Origin: Holdemanella hominis
GTDB taxonomy: Bacteria > Bacillota_I > Bacilli_A > Erysipelotrichales > Erysipelotrichaceae
Assembly (NCBI RefSeq): GCF_014306155.1
Contig: NZ_JACRWH010000063.1
Span: forward strand, 1-12,342
DNA length: 12,342 bases
Direction of reading: 5' to 3'
Made by a program: the position numbers and the translations under genes. The notes below the pieces were generated by a model. The model did not search any database. It saw nothing but the letters and a program-made list of their open reading frames with translations, and was not told where the DNA came from. Shown in pieces: positions 1-6,522 of this stretch. Within the stretch, counting starts at the first letter, position 1. Every line of letters begins with the position of its first letter.

Positions 1-9
1 ACTTTTCAT

Positions 10-105
10 AGTGACCTCCTATTGTGTTATGGCATCAACACCATAAGTGTTTTTAATCAATTCAATTATGAGTCGTAATCCACGTATTGACAATAGGAGG
101 TCACT
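10..105. mobile_element. MITE-like element, 96 bp, 16-bp perfect terminal inverted repeats
   Basis: Bases 10-25 and 90-105 are perfect reverse complements over 16 bp (outer end AGTGACCTCC...). They are flanked immediately by TCAT on both sides (6-9 and 106-109), which looks like a 4-bp target duplication. The 64-bp interior codes for nothing recognisable. It contains a 6-bp hairpin, 27-32 with 41-46. The element abuts the stop codon of the nuclease gene at 106. A diverged relative lies at 12232-12310, which supports a mobile origin over a one-off hairpin. The alternative is a regulatory stem: on the minus strand the left arm carries AGGAGG (15-20) just ahead of an ATG at 9-7, so an RNA stem would hide that ribosome binding site. 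The parent IS family is not identified. Confidence 0.6.
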
Positions 106-114
106 TCATATTAT
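87..114 (+). promoter_or_regulatory. Possible hybrid outward promoter at MITE end
   Basis: TTGACA (87-92, full -35 consensus) spans the inner edge of the right terminal repeat. TATTAT (109-114, 5/6 to -10) lies just outside the element in the nuclease gene, with a 16-bp spacer. If active it would transcribe the plus strand, antisense to the nuclease gene. Hybrid promoters made from an element's outward -35 and a flanking -10 are known for insertion sequences. Activity here is inference. Confidence 0.3.
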
Positions 115-720
115 CTCATCACTTTCTATCATCATCTTAATTTTACTATCATCCATTCCTTTGTGGCAATTCAAAAAGTAATAAATCATCTTTTCCTGTT
201 CATTCATGTCTTCAAGCGGTTTATGTAAATCTACTTTTGGCATTTCTATTGTCATTAACTTCATACGATCTTCTTTTTCTTCTTTCACTAAAGGAATGCC
301 ACTGTATTTCCTCATTGTGTATAAACTACAAATGTCATCATCGTCAGCAATTATCAAATTAAAGAATACCATGACAATAGTTTCCTTTAATTGACTGTAA
401 CTTTTTCCTTCCATGTCTTGTGAACCATGAAGTCTAGCCAAATAATAATTAAATCGATTGAGTAAATTATCTTTGGTTTGTCTTAACTGCATTTCTAAAT
501 CTACAGATGTTTGATCATCAAATTCAACTAATAAATCCAAACGAGGACTTTTCATTTTAGTATAGTCTTTTACCATTTCTGAATTCTTTACAACGACATG
601 TTCAACCTTCCTTTCTAAAAATACCGTGAGTAATGATTTTAATGCATCATTGGCCTCCTTACAATCTTCGCCAAACACATACTTAAAGGCGAAATCATTT
701 AATAAATTTGCACTTCTCAT
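106..720 (-). CDS. Rpn-type PD-(D/E)XK nuclease/putative transposase, C-terminally short
   Basis: This 204-aa protein resembles the Rpn (recombination-promoting nuclease, transposase_31/PD-(D/E)XK) family common in Firmicutes. The N-terminus has the family pattern LLNDFAFKYVFGE (about residues 6-18). The nuclease core shows RLDLLVEF with Asp62, followed by VDLEMQ with Glu76 and Gln78, the D...ExQ arrangement typical of this family. NRFNYYLARLHGSQ follows. I chose the ATG at 718-720 because AAAGTGG sits about 7 bases upstream; a GTG at 727-729 in the same frame lacks a spaced site. The frame ends in ESDEII directly against the MITE-like element. As I recall the family, members usually continue for roughly 80-100 more residues of charged helix, so the protein looks truncated. 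The catalytic core is intact and some activity is possible. Confidence 0.75.
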   Translation of the reverse strand: MRSANLLNDFAFKYVFGEDCKEANDALKSLLTVFLERKVEHVVVKNSEMVKDYTKMKSPRLDLLVEFDDQTSVDLEMQLRQTKDNLLNRFNYYLARLHGSQDMEGKSYSQLKETIVMVFFNLIIADDDDICSLYTMRKYSGIPLVKEEKEDRMKLMTIEMPKVDLHKPLEDMNEQEKMIYYFLNCHKGMDDSKIKMMIESDEII

Positions 721-760
721 GAGCACCACTTTCTAGTAGGCATTTAACTGTTTATCTAGA

Positions 761-789
761 ACTATAAATATCGCAATGTAACTAGACAA
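761..789 (-). promoter_or_regulatory. Candidate promoter for the Rpn-type gene
   Basis: On the minus strand, TTGTCT (789-784, 4/6 to -35) and TATAGT (766-761, 5/6 to -10) are separated by 17 bp. Transcription would start near 754, giving a leader of about 34 bases before the ATG at 720. The site lies at the edge of the transposase remnant. Confidence 0.4.
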
Positions 790-910
790 CAATTCGTTAG
801 ATAAGTCTTTGATTACAGTTAGTATCGATATTAAAAAGAACCATCATCACTTTTGTGTCCTAGATCAAGAAACAATTACACCTTCGTTTTATGACTATCT
901 AATCAACTAG
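782..910 (+). pseudogene. IS110-type transposase N-terminal remnant
   Basis: This stretch is open for 42 codons, has no start codon, and ends in TAG at 908-910. Residues 13-28 read VSIDIKKNHHHFCVLD, which closely fits the start of IS110/Piv-type (DEDD) transposases, where V-G/S-I-D-I-x-K-N-x-H carries the first catalytic Asp (here residue 16). TITPSF follows, also family-like. The rest of the transposase is absent: downstream reading gives no recognisable continuation. I read it as a decayed fragment filling the gap between the nuclease gene and glnN. It could be chance, since it is short. Confidence 0.4.
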
Positions 911-1000
911 GTGTGTCAGATTGCCTACATACTCTTATACGTAAAAAAATGGAGTTTTTTTGAAAAAAAGAAAAATTTCTCAAAACATTTGTGAAAATAA

Positions 1001-1009
1001 TGATATTAT
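1001..1009 (+). promoter_or_regulatory. Extended -10 promoter for glnN
   Basis: TGATATTAT matches the extended -10 form TGnTATAAT with one mismatch. No good -35 is visible about 17 bases upstream, which is common for extended -10 promoters. Initiation near 1015-1016 would leave a leader of about 20 bases containing the AGGAGG at 1019-1024. I saw no clear GlnR/TnrA operator or glutamine riboswitch in 730-1035. Confidence 0.4.
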
Positions 1010-1035
1010 ATACGCGACAGGAGGATACTAGAAAA

Positions 1036-3123
1036 ATGAAAATTGTCGATGAATATTTTGGATGTGACGTATTCAGTACATCTGCTATGCAAAGATACTT
1101 GCCTCATGCCGTCTACAAACAAATGATGGATGTGATGGAAAAAGGAAAGGAGCTTCCTAAAGAGATCGCAGATGTAGTCGCAAACGCCATGAAAGACTGG
1201 GCTATGGATAAGGGTGCAACTCACTATACGCACTGGTTCCAACCCATGACAGGTATTACGGCTGAAAAGCATGATGCGTTTATCAATCCAACAGGGCCAA
1301 CATCTGTTATTTCAGATTTTAGAGGAAAAGAATTAATCAAAGGTGAACCCGATGCCTCAAGTTTTCCAAGCGGAGGATTGCGTGCCACTTTTGAAGCCAG
1401 AGGATATACCGCATGGGATCCAACTTCTCTAGCTTTTGTCAAAGAAAAAACTTTATATATTCCAACCTTATTCTGCTCTTATGATGGTAGTGCTTTGGAT
1501 AAGAAAACACCATTATTGAGAAGTAATGATGCCTTAAACAAAGCAGCTGTTCGTTTATTAAACATTATGGGTTACAACATTCATAAAATCAAAACAACAG
1601 TAGGTCCAGAACAAGAATATTTCTTGATTGATGAAGACATGTTCAAAGAACGTCTAGACTTATTAGTAACAGGAAGAACATTATTTGGTGCGGCTCCCGT
1701 AAAAGGTCAAGAATTAGATGATCACTACTTTGGTAGTTTATCTGAACGAGTAAAAGCTTATATGGAAGAAGTCGATGAAGAACTTTGGAAATTAGGTGTT
1801 TATGCCAAGACCGAACACAAAGAAGTAGCTCCATGTCAGTTTGAATTGGCGCCTGTATTTACATCAACAAATATTGCGAATGACCAAAACCAATTGACTA
1901 TGGAAGTTCTACAAAAAGTAGCTTCTCATCATGGATTGGTATGTTTACTACATGAAAAACCATTTGATGGTGTCAATGGTAGTGGTAAACACAACAACTG
2001 GTCTTTCTGTACAGAAGAAGGAGAAAACATTTTAGAACCAGGTGATTCGCCAAAAGACAATATTCGTTTCTTAACCGTTCTAGCTGCCATCATCAAAGGT
2101 GTAGACGAATACCAGGATTTATTAAGAATCTCTGTTGCCAGTGCCGGAAACGACCACCGTTTAGGTGCAGATGAAGCTCCACCCGCTATTATCTCTATCT
2201 ATTTAGGTGAAGAACTAACTGCCATTCTTGAAGCCATTGAAGCTGGAAATGAATATGTAGATACAATCGATCGTAAATTGGAACTTGGTGTTTCTACCCT
2301 TCCTCCAATCGCAAAAGATTCTACAGACCGTAACCGTACTTCTCCATTCGCATTTACAGGTAATAAATTCGAATTCAGAATGCTTGGATCCAACTTAAAC
2401 ATTTCTTGTCCAAACACTATTTTAAATACAATCGTAGCCGAAGAATTAACACAGTTTGCGGATGAATTGGAATGTGTTAAACAAAAAGATATGACAAAAT
2501 CCTTAATTGCGTTGATTCAAAAGACATTAAAGAATCATAAGCGTATCATTTTCTCTGGAAATGGATATTCCGATGTATGGAAAAAGGAAGCACAAAAACG
2601 TGGCTTATTAGAACTTAAAACAACAGCGGATGCACTTCCTCACTATACAGATCCAAAGAATCTACAATTATTTGAAAAACACAATGTATATTCTGCAAGT
2701 GAATTGCATGCTCGTGAAAGTATCCTACTCACAAACTACTACCAAGTAGTTCAAATTGAAGCTAAAACAATGGCTTATATGTTACGAAAACAAATCTTAC
2801 CTGCTATCTTTAGTTATGAAGCTAAATTGGCTCAAATCATTCAAACAAAAAAATCAAGTGGCATTGAGGCACCATTAGAAGTTAAAATCTTAAAAAACAT
2901 CAATACACCTCTAGAATTAGTATCCAATCACTTAGATACATTAGAAGCATTGATCAACAAAGAAACCACAACAGAAAAACAAGCTGCTCGTTTTGCGGCC
3001 GATGAATTACTTCCGTTAATGGAAACGATTCGTCAATTGACGGATGTGATTGAAACCAATGTTTCTAAAGAAGACTGGCCTTTACCAGACTATAACGACA
3101 TTTTATTTAAATCTATGTTGTAG
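1036..3123 (+). CDS. glnN: Glutamine synthetase type III
   Basis: This cytosolic enzyme makes glutamine from glutamate, ammonia and ATP, the main route of ammonia assimilation. The 695-aa length fits GS III (about 700 aa) and not GS I/II (about 350-470). Visible signatures are VGPEQEYFLID (about 189-199, with metal-binding glutamates), HKEVAPCQFELAPVF (261-275), NGSGKHNNWS (314-323), NDHRLGADEAPPAIIS (372-387) and DRNRTSPFAFTGNKFEFRM (431-449). The last third is the helical C-terminal extension typical of GS III. I chose the ATG at 1036 because AGGAGG (1019-1024) lies 11 bases upstream and the protein then begins MKIVDEYFG; an in-frame GTG at 991 would add 15 residues containing that ribosome binding site. 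The gene is monocistronic, with its own promoter and terminator. No damage seen. Confidence 0.95.
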   Translation: MKIVDEYFGCDVFSTSAMQRYLPHAVYKQMMDVMEKGKELPKEIADVVANAMKDWAMDKGATHYTHWFQPMTGITAEKHDAFINPTGPTSVISDFRGKELIKGEPDASSFPSGGLRATFEARGYTAWDPTSLAFVKEKTLYIPTLFCSYDGSALDKKTPLLRSNDALNKAAVRLLNIMGYNIHKIKTTVGPEQEYFLIDEDMFKERLDLLVTGRTLFGAAPVKGQELDDHYFGSLSERVKAYMEEVDEELWKLGVYAKTEHKEVAPCQFELAPVFTSTNIANDQNQLTMEVLQKVASHHGLVCLLHEKPFDGVNGSGKHNNWSFCTEEGENILEPGDSPKDNIRFLTVLAAIIKGVDEYQDLLRISVASAGNDHRLGADEAPPAIISIYLGEELTAILEAIEAGNEYVDTIDRKLELGVSTLPPIAKDSTDRNRTSPFAFTGNKFEFRMLGSNLNISCPNTILNTIVAEELTQFADELECVKQKDMTKSLIALIQKTLKNHKRIIFSGNGYSDVWKKEAQKRGLLELKTTADALPHYTDPKNLQLFEKHNVYSASELHARESILLTNYYQVVQIEAKTMAYMLRKQILPAIFSYEAKLAQIIQTKKSSGIEAPLEVKILKNINTPLELVSNHLDTLEALINKETTTEKQAARFAADELLPLMETIRQLTDVIETNVSKEDWPLPDYNDILFKSML

Positions 3124-3148
3124 GGAATCCAAGGATTCCCTCTTTTTT
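3123..3148 (+). terminator. Intrinsic terminator of glnN
   Basis: An 8-bp perfect stem (GGGAATCC at 3123-3130 with GGATTCCC at 3133-3140) overlaps the last base of the stop codon and is followed by TCTTTTTT. The nominal loop is AA, so the innermost pair probably opens to a 4-base loop. Confidence 0.85.
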
Positions 3149-3169
3149 ACATTAATTTTCTGAAACTAC

Positions 3170-3198
3170 TTGCATATTTCTCTTTCAAGGTTCATAAT
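3170..3198 (+). promoter_or_regulatory. Promoter of the amidohydrolase operon
   Basis: TTGCAT (3170-3175) and CATAAT (3193-3198) are separated by 17 bp. Start of transcription would fall near 3205, about 16 bases before the ATG and just ahead of AAGGAG (3207-3212). Confidence 0.55.
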
Positions 3199-3220
3199 CA
3201 CTTAAAAAGGAGTTTTAATT

Positions 3221-4381
3221 ATGAGCAAATTAGTCGTACACGCAAAAATAATGATTGATGGAGTGAGTGATACACCAAAGAAAGATCAATTGATTTCAAT
3301 TGAAGACGGAAAAATTGTTTCCATTGAAGAATATCATGAAACAAATGAAGAAGTCATTCATGCCAATGTCGTTACCCCTGGTTTTTTTAACTGCCACGTT
3401 CACATTATGGAACCGGTTGGCTTTAGGACCGATAAAAAGTTTAGTTTGATGGAGAAAGCATTCTATACGCAAAAACACTGTGAAGACTACCTTCATTCAG
3501 GAGTTACTTTTATCCGTGTTTTAGGTACTGCCAACGATTATGATATGCAGATTCGTGACTGTATTGATTCTGGACTCATTCAAGGACCACATATGTTGTG
3601 TGCTGGAAGATGCATTTGTATGACAGGCGGTCATGGTTGGCAAGATGGAATTGAAGCCGATGGCAAGGATGAATGTCGAAAAGCAGCTCGTACCCTTCTT
3701 AAAGAAGGTGTCGATATAATTAAAATCATGGCTACAGGTGGAGTTATGACCAAAGGAGTTGAGCCAGGAAGTGCTCAATTAACACAAGAAGAAATGGCTG
3801 TCATTATTGAAGAAGCACATAAAGCTGGAAGAAAAACAGCTACCCATGCCCAAGGAACACAAGGTATAAAAAATGCTCTATATGCTGGTATTGATTCAAT
3901 AGAACACGGAATCTTCTTAGATCAAGAATGCTTGGATTTTATGAAAGAACACGGTACTTATTTAGTTCCTACTTTAGTTGCTCCTCAATGCATTGTAGAA
4001 AATGGTATTGAAGCAGGTGTTGCTGACTATATGGTTAAAAAGGCAATCTATGTTAAGGATGCACACGTAGAAAGTTTTAAAAAAGCCTATGCCCAAGGAT
4101 TAAAGATTGCCCTAGGTACAGATGGTGGTACACCATTCAACTACCATAACAACACCGCTTATGAAATGGAATTAATGGAGAAATACGGTGTAGATCGTAT
4201 GGACATTTTAAAGATCGCGACACACAATTCAGCTGATTGTTTAGGTGTTTTAGATGATTATGGAACTTTAGAAGTGGGTAAACATGCCGATCTCGTTTGT
4301 CTTGAAGAAAATCCATTGGATGCTATTTCAAATGTTCGTAAAATTGATAAGGTCATTAAAGATGGAGTGATTGTAAAGTGA
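3221..4381 (+). CDS. Metal-dependent amidohydrolase (imidazolonepropionase/Xaa-Pro dipeptidase-like), copy 1
   Basis: This 386-aa cytosolic TIM-barrel hydrolase belongs to the amidohydrolase superfamily. The binuclear metal site is fully visible: H59 and H61 in NCHVH, the carboxylatable K168 in IIKIMATGG, H209 in ATHAQG, H229 in SIEHG, and D301 in GTDGGTP. An N-terminal beta-sandwich strand set (DGKIVSIEE) and a C-terminal one (VGKHADLVCLEENPL) frame the barrel. Related enzymes include Xaa-Pro/Xaa-Arg dipeptidases and ochratoxin-type amidases, so hydrolysis of small peptides or N-acyl amino acids is likely. The exact substrate cannot be read. AAGGAG lies 8 bases before the ATG. It is the first gene of a two-gene operon, with its stop overlapping the next start (GTGA). 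There is no signal peptide. Confidence 0.85.
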   Translation: MSKLVVHAKIMIDGVSDTPKKDQLISIEDGKIVSIEEYHETNEEVIHANVVTPGFFNCHVHIMEPVGFRTDKKFSLMEKAFYTQKHCEDYLHSGVTFIRVLGTANDYDMQIRDCIDSGLIQGPHMLCAGRCICMTGGHGWQDGIEADGKDECRKAARTLLKEGVDIIKIMATGGVMTKGVEPGSAQLTQEEMAVIIEEAHKAGRKTATHAQGTQGIKNALYAGIDSIEHGIFLDQECLDFMKEHGTYLVPTLVAPQCIVENGIEAGVADYMVKKAIYVKDAHVESFKKAYAQGLKIALGTDGGTPFNYHNNTAYEMELMEKYGVDRMDILKIATHNSADCLGVLDDYGTLEVGKHADLVCLEENPLDAISNVRKIDKVIKDGVIVK

Positions 4382-5547
4382 CAAAGCTATATATTCATGC
4401 CCAAACTTTAATTGATGGTATTAGTGATACACCTAAGCTTGATCAATTAATTACTATTGAAGATGATAAAATCGTTCAAATTGAAGATTATCACGAAATA
4501 AACGAAGATATCATTCATGAAAGTGTTGTTACACCCGGTTTCTTCAATTGTCACGTACACATTTTGTATCCGGTTGGATTTGACTCAAAAAAAGAATTTT
4601 CTTTAATGGAAAAAGCTTTCTATGCCCAAAAACACTGTAAAGAATATTTAGAATCTGGTGTTACCTTTATTCGTGCAGTAGGTACAGAAGAAAACTATGA
4701 CCTACAAATTAAAGAGGCCATTGACAACCATGTGATTGAAGGACCTCATATGTATTGTGCTGGTAAAGTTATTTGTATGACAGGCGGTCATGGATGGCAA
4801 GAAGGCATTGAAGCCGATGGTAAAGATGCATGTTTAAAAGCCGTTCGTACACAGCTTAGAAGCGGTGTGGATCTGATTAAGATGATGGCTACAGGAGGCG
4901 TTATGACCAAGGGTGTTGAGCCTGGTAATGCCCAGTTTACTGTGGATGAAATGAAGGTCATGATTGAAGAGGCACATAAGGCCGGAAGAAAAACAGCTAC
5001 CCATGCCCAAGGATTACAAGGTATTAAAAACGCTTTATATGCAGGCATTGATTCCATTGAACATGGTTGTTTTTTAGATGATGAATGTTTAGAACTGATG
5101 AAAGAACATAATACATTCTTAGTCCCTACCCTTTGTGCTCCCCAATGCATTATCGATAAAGGTGTAGAAAATGGTGTAGCCCAATATATGGTGGATAAGA
5201 CGTTAAAAGTCAAGGATGCCCATGTTGAAAGTGTTAAGAAAGCTTATGAAAAAGGTATTCAGATTGCCTTAGGCGCAGATGCAGGAACGCCATTTAATTA
5301 CCATTCAAATACAGCTTATGAAATGGAGCTTTTGGCTCGACTTGATATTTCAAACATGGATATCTTAAAGATGGCCACGATCAATTCCGCAAGATGTGTT
5401 GGAGTTGAAAAGGACTATGGTTCGATTGAAGTTGGTAAACAGGCTGATTTAGTTTGTTTAAATGAAAATCCATTAGAGAACATTTCAAACGTAAGAAAAA
5501 TTAATAGAGTCATTCAATCCGGTAAGATTGTGGTAGACAACAATTAA
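4378..5547 (+). CDS. Metal-dependent amidohydrolase (imidazolonepropionase/Xaa-Pro dipeptidase-like), copy 2
   Basis: This 389-aa protein is a tandem paralogue of the upstream gene, colinear without gaps for about 380 residues. All metal ligands sit at the same positions: H59, H61, K168, H209, H229 and D301. It starts at GTG 4378, overlapping the upstream TGA by 4 bp, with GGAG at 4364-4367 inside the upstream gene; translational coupling is likely. Differences cluster beside the active site: MEPVGF becomes LYPVGF after the HxH, and TDGG becomes ADAG around D301. Substrate specificity may therefore have diverged while the chemistry is kept. A shared 30-base identical block surrounds the H209 codon in both copies. 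Alternatively the two proteins may form a hetero-oligomer; nothing in the sequence decides this. Confidence 0.85.
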   Translation: MTKLYIHAQTLIDGISDTPKLDQLITIEDDKIVQIEDYHEINEDIIHESVVTPGFFNCHVHILYPVGFDSKKEFSLMEKAFYAQKHCKEYLESGVTFIRAVGTEENYDLQIKEAIDNHVIEGPHMYCAGKVICMTGGHGWQEGIEADGKDACLKAVRTQLRSGVDLIKMMATGGVMTKGVEPGNAQFTVDEMKVMIEEAHKAGRKTATHAQGLQGIKNALYAGIDSIEHGCFLDDECLELMKEHNTFLVPTLCAPQCIIDKGVENGVAQYMVDKTLKVKDAHVESVKKAYEKGIQIALGADAGTPFNYHSNTAYEMELLARLDISNMDILKMATINSARCVGVEKDYGSIEVGKQADLVCLNENPLENISNVRKINRVIQSGKIVVDNN

Positions 5548-5557
5548 AACTATAGGA

Positions 5558-5594
5558 AAAAGGTAGAAATCTTAAAACTTGATTTCTACCTTTT
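5558..5594. terminator. Bidirectional terminator between convergent genes
   Basis: A 14-bp perfect stem (5558-5571 with 5581-5594) has a 9-base loop. It reads as stem plus TTTTC...TTTT on the plus strand and stem plus TTTTTCC on the minus strand. It ends the amidohydrolase operon and the convergent minus-strand gene, whose stop codon shares base 5594. Confidence 0.85.
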
Positions 5595-6280
5595 CATTTT
5601 GACGGATAACGCTGCAGTGCCATGCCTGTTAAATATGGCATCGGCATTTTATATATAGCTTTTTTGAATAATTCTTTTGTTTTCGGATCAAATTGTTCTA
5701 ATTTTGGAAAAATTGTAATCAAATGTTCAGTCATACGACATAATTCAATACATTCAAGAATGCGTTCCATTTTTAGAAAATCAAATACATCTTCACTCTT
5801 TTTAAAATGATCAAATAATTCATGAACATCTGGATCCGCATCATCATACCCATTATAGAAAATAGACAGATAGCTTTCTGGTTTTAAAAACACAGGAGCC
5901 ATCAATTCATAGTCTAGACGCGTATTTGCGATCACATCCATATATGGAATTGAATCATAATACAATATAGCTTCTCCATAAGTATCATCTGGAATCAAAT
6001 AATCAAATATATAGTATGTCCAGAAATTAAATAATGGATTGGTTTCCAAACTTCTAAGATCCAAGCCATACTTTTGTGCTTGCCTTTGAACAACCATGAG
6101 ATCAATAGCTCCACAACTGCGAATAAATCCAATTAAACAAAGTAAAGGTTCTTCTTGTTTTTCTTTTTGATCAAAATCCACAATTTTTAAAGCCTCAATA
6201 ACACTTTCCTTCAGCTCGTCTGGAATTTCATTTTTAAATAATAAATATTTTCGATAAAGCGCCACCTTTTCAAATGGCAT
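5594..6280 (-). CDS. Unknown-family protein, central part of a broken paralogue
   Basis: This open frame of 228 codons is of unrecognised function. It is clearly paralogous to about residues 80-302 of the upstream gene at 6523-8040: FEKVALYRKYLLF matches FEKHALSSKFLYF, FNFWTYY matches FNFWAYL, ESYLSIFYNGYDDADPD matches DSYISIFYHGFDATNPD, and PMPYLTGMALQRY matches LPNYYGLSMKGY. It stops where the paralogue enters an extra C-terminal domain of about 200 residues, so that domain is missing. The ATG at 6280 has only a weak AAGAAG upstream, and homology continues upstream in another frame (6333-6512). I therefore read it as the larger piece of a decayed gene, although a separately translated 228-aa protein is possible. 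It looks soluble, rich in Asp/Tyr/Phe, with no membrane segment. Confidence 0.6.
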   Translation of the reverse strand: MPFEKVALYRKYLLFKNEIPDELKESVIEALKIVDFDQKEKQEEPLLCLIGFIRSCGAIDLMVVQRQAQKYGLDLRSLETNPLFNFWTYYIFDYLIPDDTYGEAILYYDSIPYMDVIANTRLDYELMAPVFLKPESYLSIFYNGYDDADPDVHELFDHFKKSEDVFDFLKMERILECIELCRMTEHLITIFPKLEQFDPKTKELFKKAIYKMPMPYLTGMALQRYPSK

Positions 6281-6332
6281 ACTACATACACTTCTTTATA
6301 ATTGTTTTCACGATTCGTTTTAAAAGTTTTAG

Positions 6333-6512
6333 TTATTTTACTGTACAAACATCTACAATATTTTCTGGTGTATATTGTTGAATAATTAGCTCAACCATTT
6401 GTTTACGAGTAATTTTTTCACAACTCACATCATCCGGAAAACATATCCGAAAAAATTGACTGTACACAACTTCTTTTCGATAATGATTGATTTCTTGTAT
6501 TAATGAGCTCAT
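6333..6512 (-). pseudogene. N-terminal fragment of the broken paralogue (59 codons)
   Basis: A strong AAGGAG sits just before the ATG at 6512, and the frame reads MSSLIQEINHYRKE... to TAA at 6333-6335. It aligns with the first 60 residues of the neighbouring 505-aa protein: ITRKQMVELIIQQYTPENIV matches MTRKEMFERMIETYTPEYLV. Beyond the TAA the same frame still reads LKLLKRIVK, matching LKVLRRLLR, so the stop is a nonsense mutation at a codon equivalent to Glu. Within the next 31 bases there is one base too many relative to the paralogue, shifting into the frame that opens at 6280. It begins 10 bases after the stop of the upstream gene, so the two were an operon of duplicates. Confidence 0.7.
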
Positions 6513-6522
6513 AACTCTCCTT

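Noticed and set aside
719..743. 8-codon frame MPTRKWCS overlapping the Rpn-type start by ATGA
   Set aside because: Too short to support, with no clear ribosome binding site.
991..1035. Extended glnN start at GTG 991
   Set aside because: It would put the AGGAGG at 1019-1024 and the extended -10 inside the coding region; GS III proteins typically begin near the ATG at 1036.
730..1035. GlnR/TnrA operator or glutamine-responsive leader upstream of glnN
   Set aside because: I looked for a TGTNA...TNACA-type palindrome and found none convincing; no riboswitch-like fold was apparent.
4788..5213. Long minus-strand open frame inside the second amidohydrolase gene
   Set aside because: It is the reverse-strand shadow of a gene with a complete set of conserved active-site residues.
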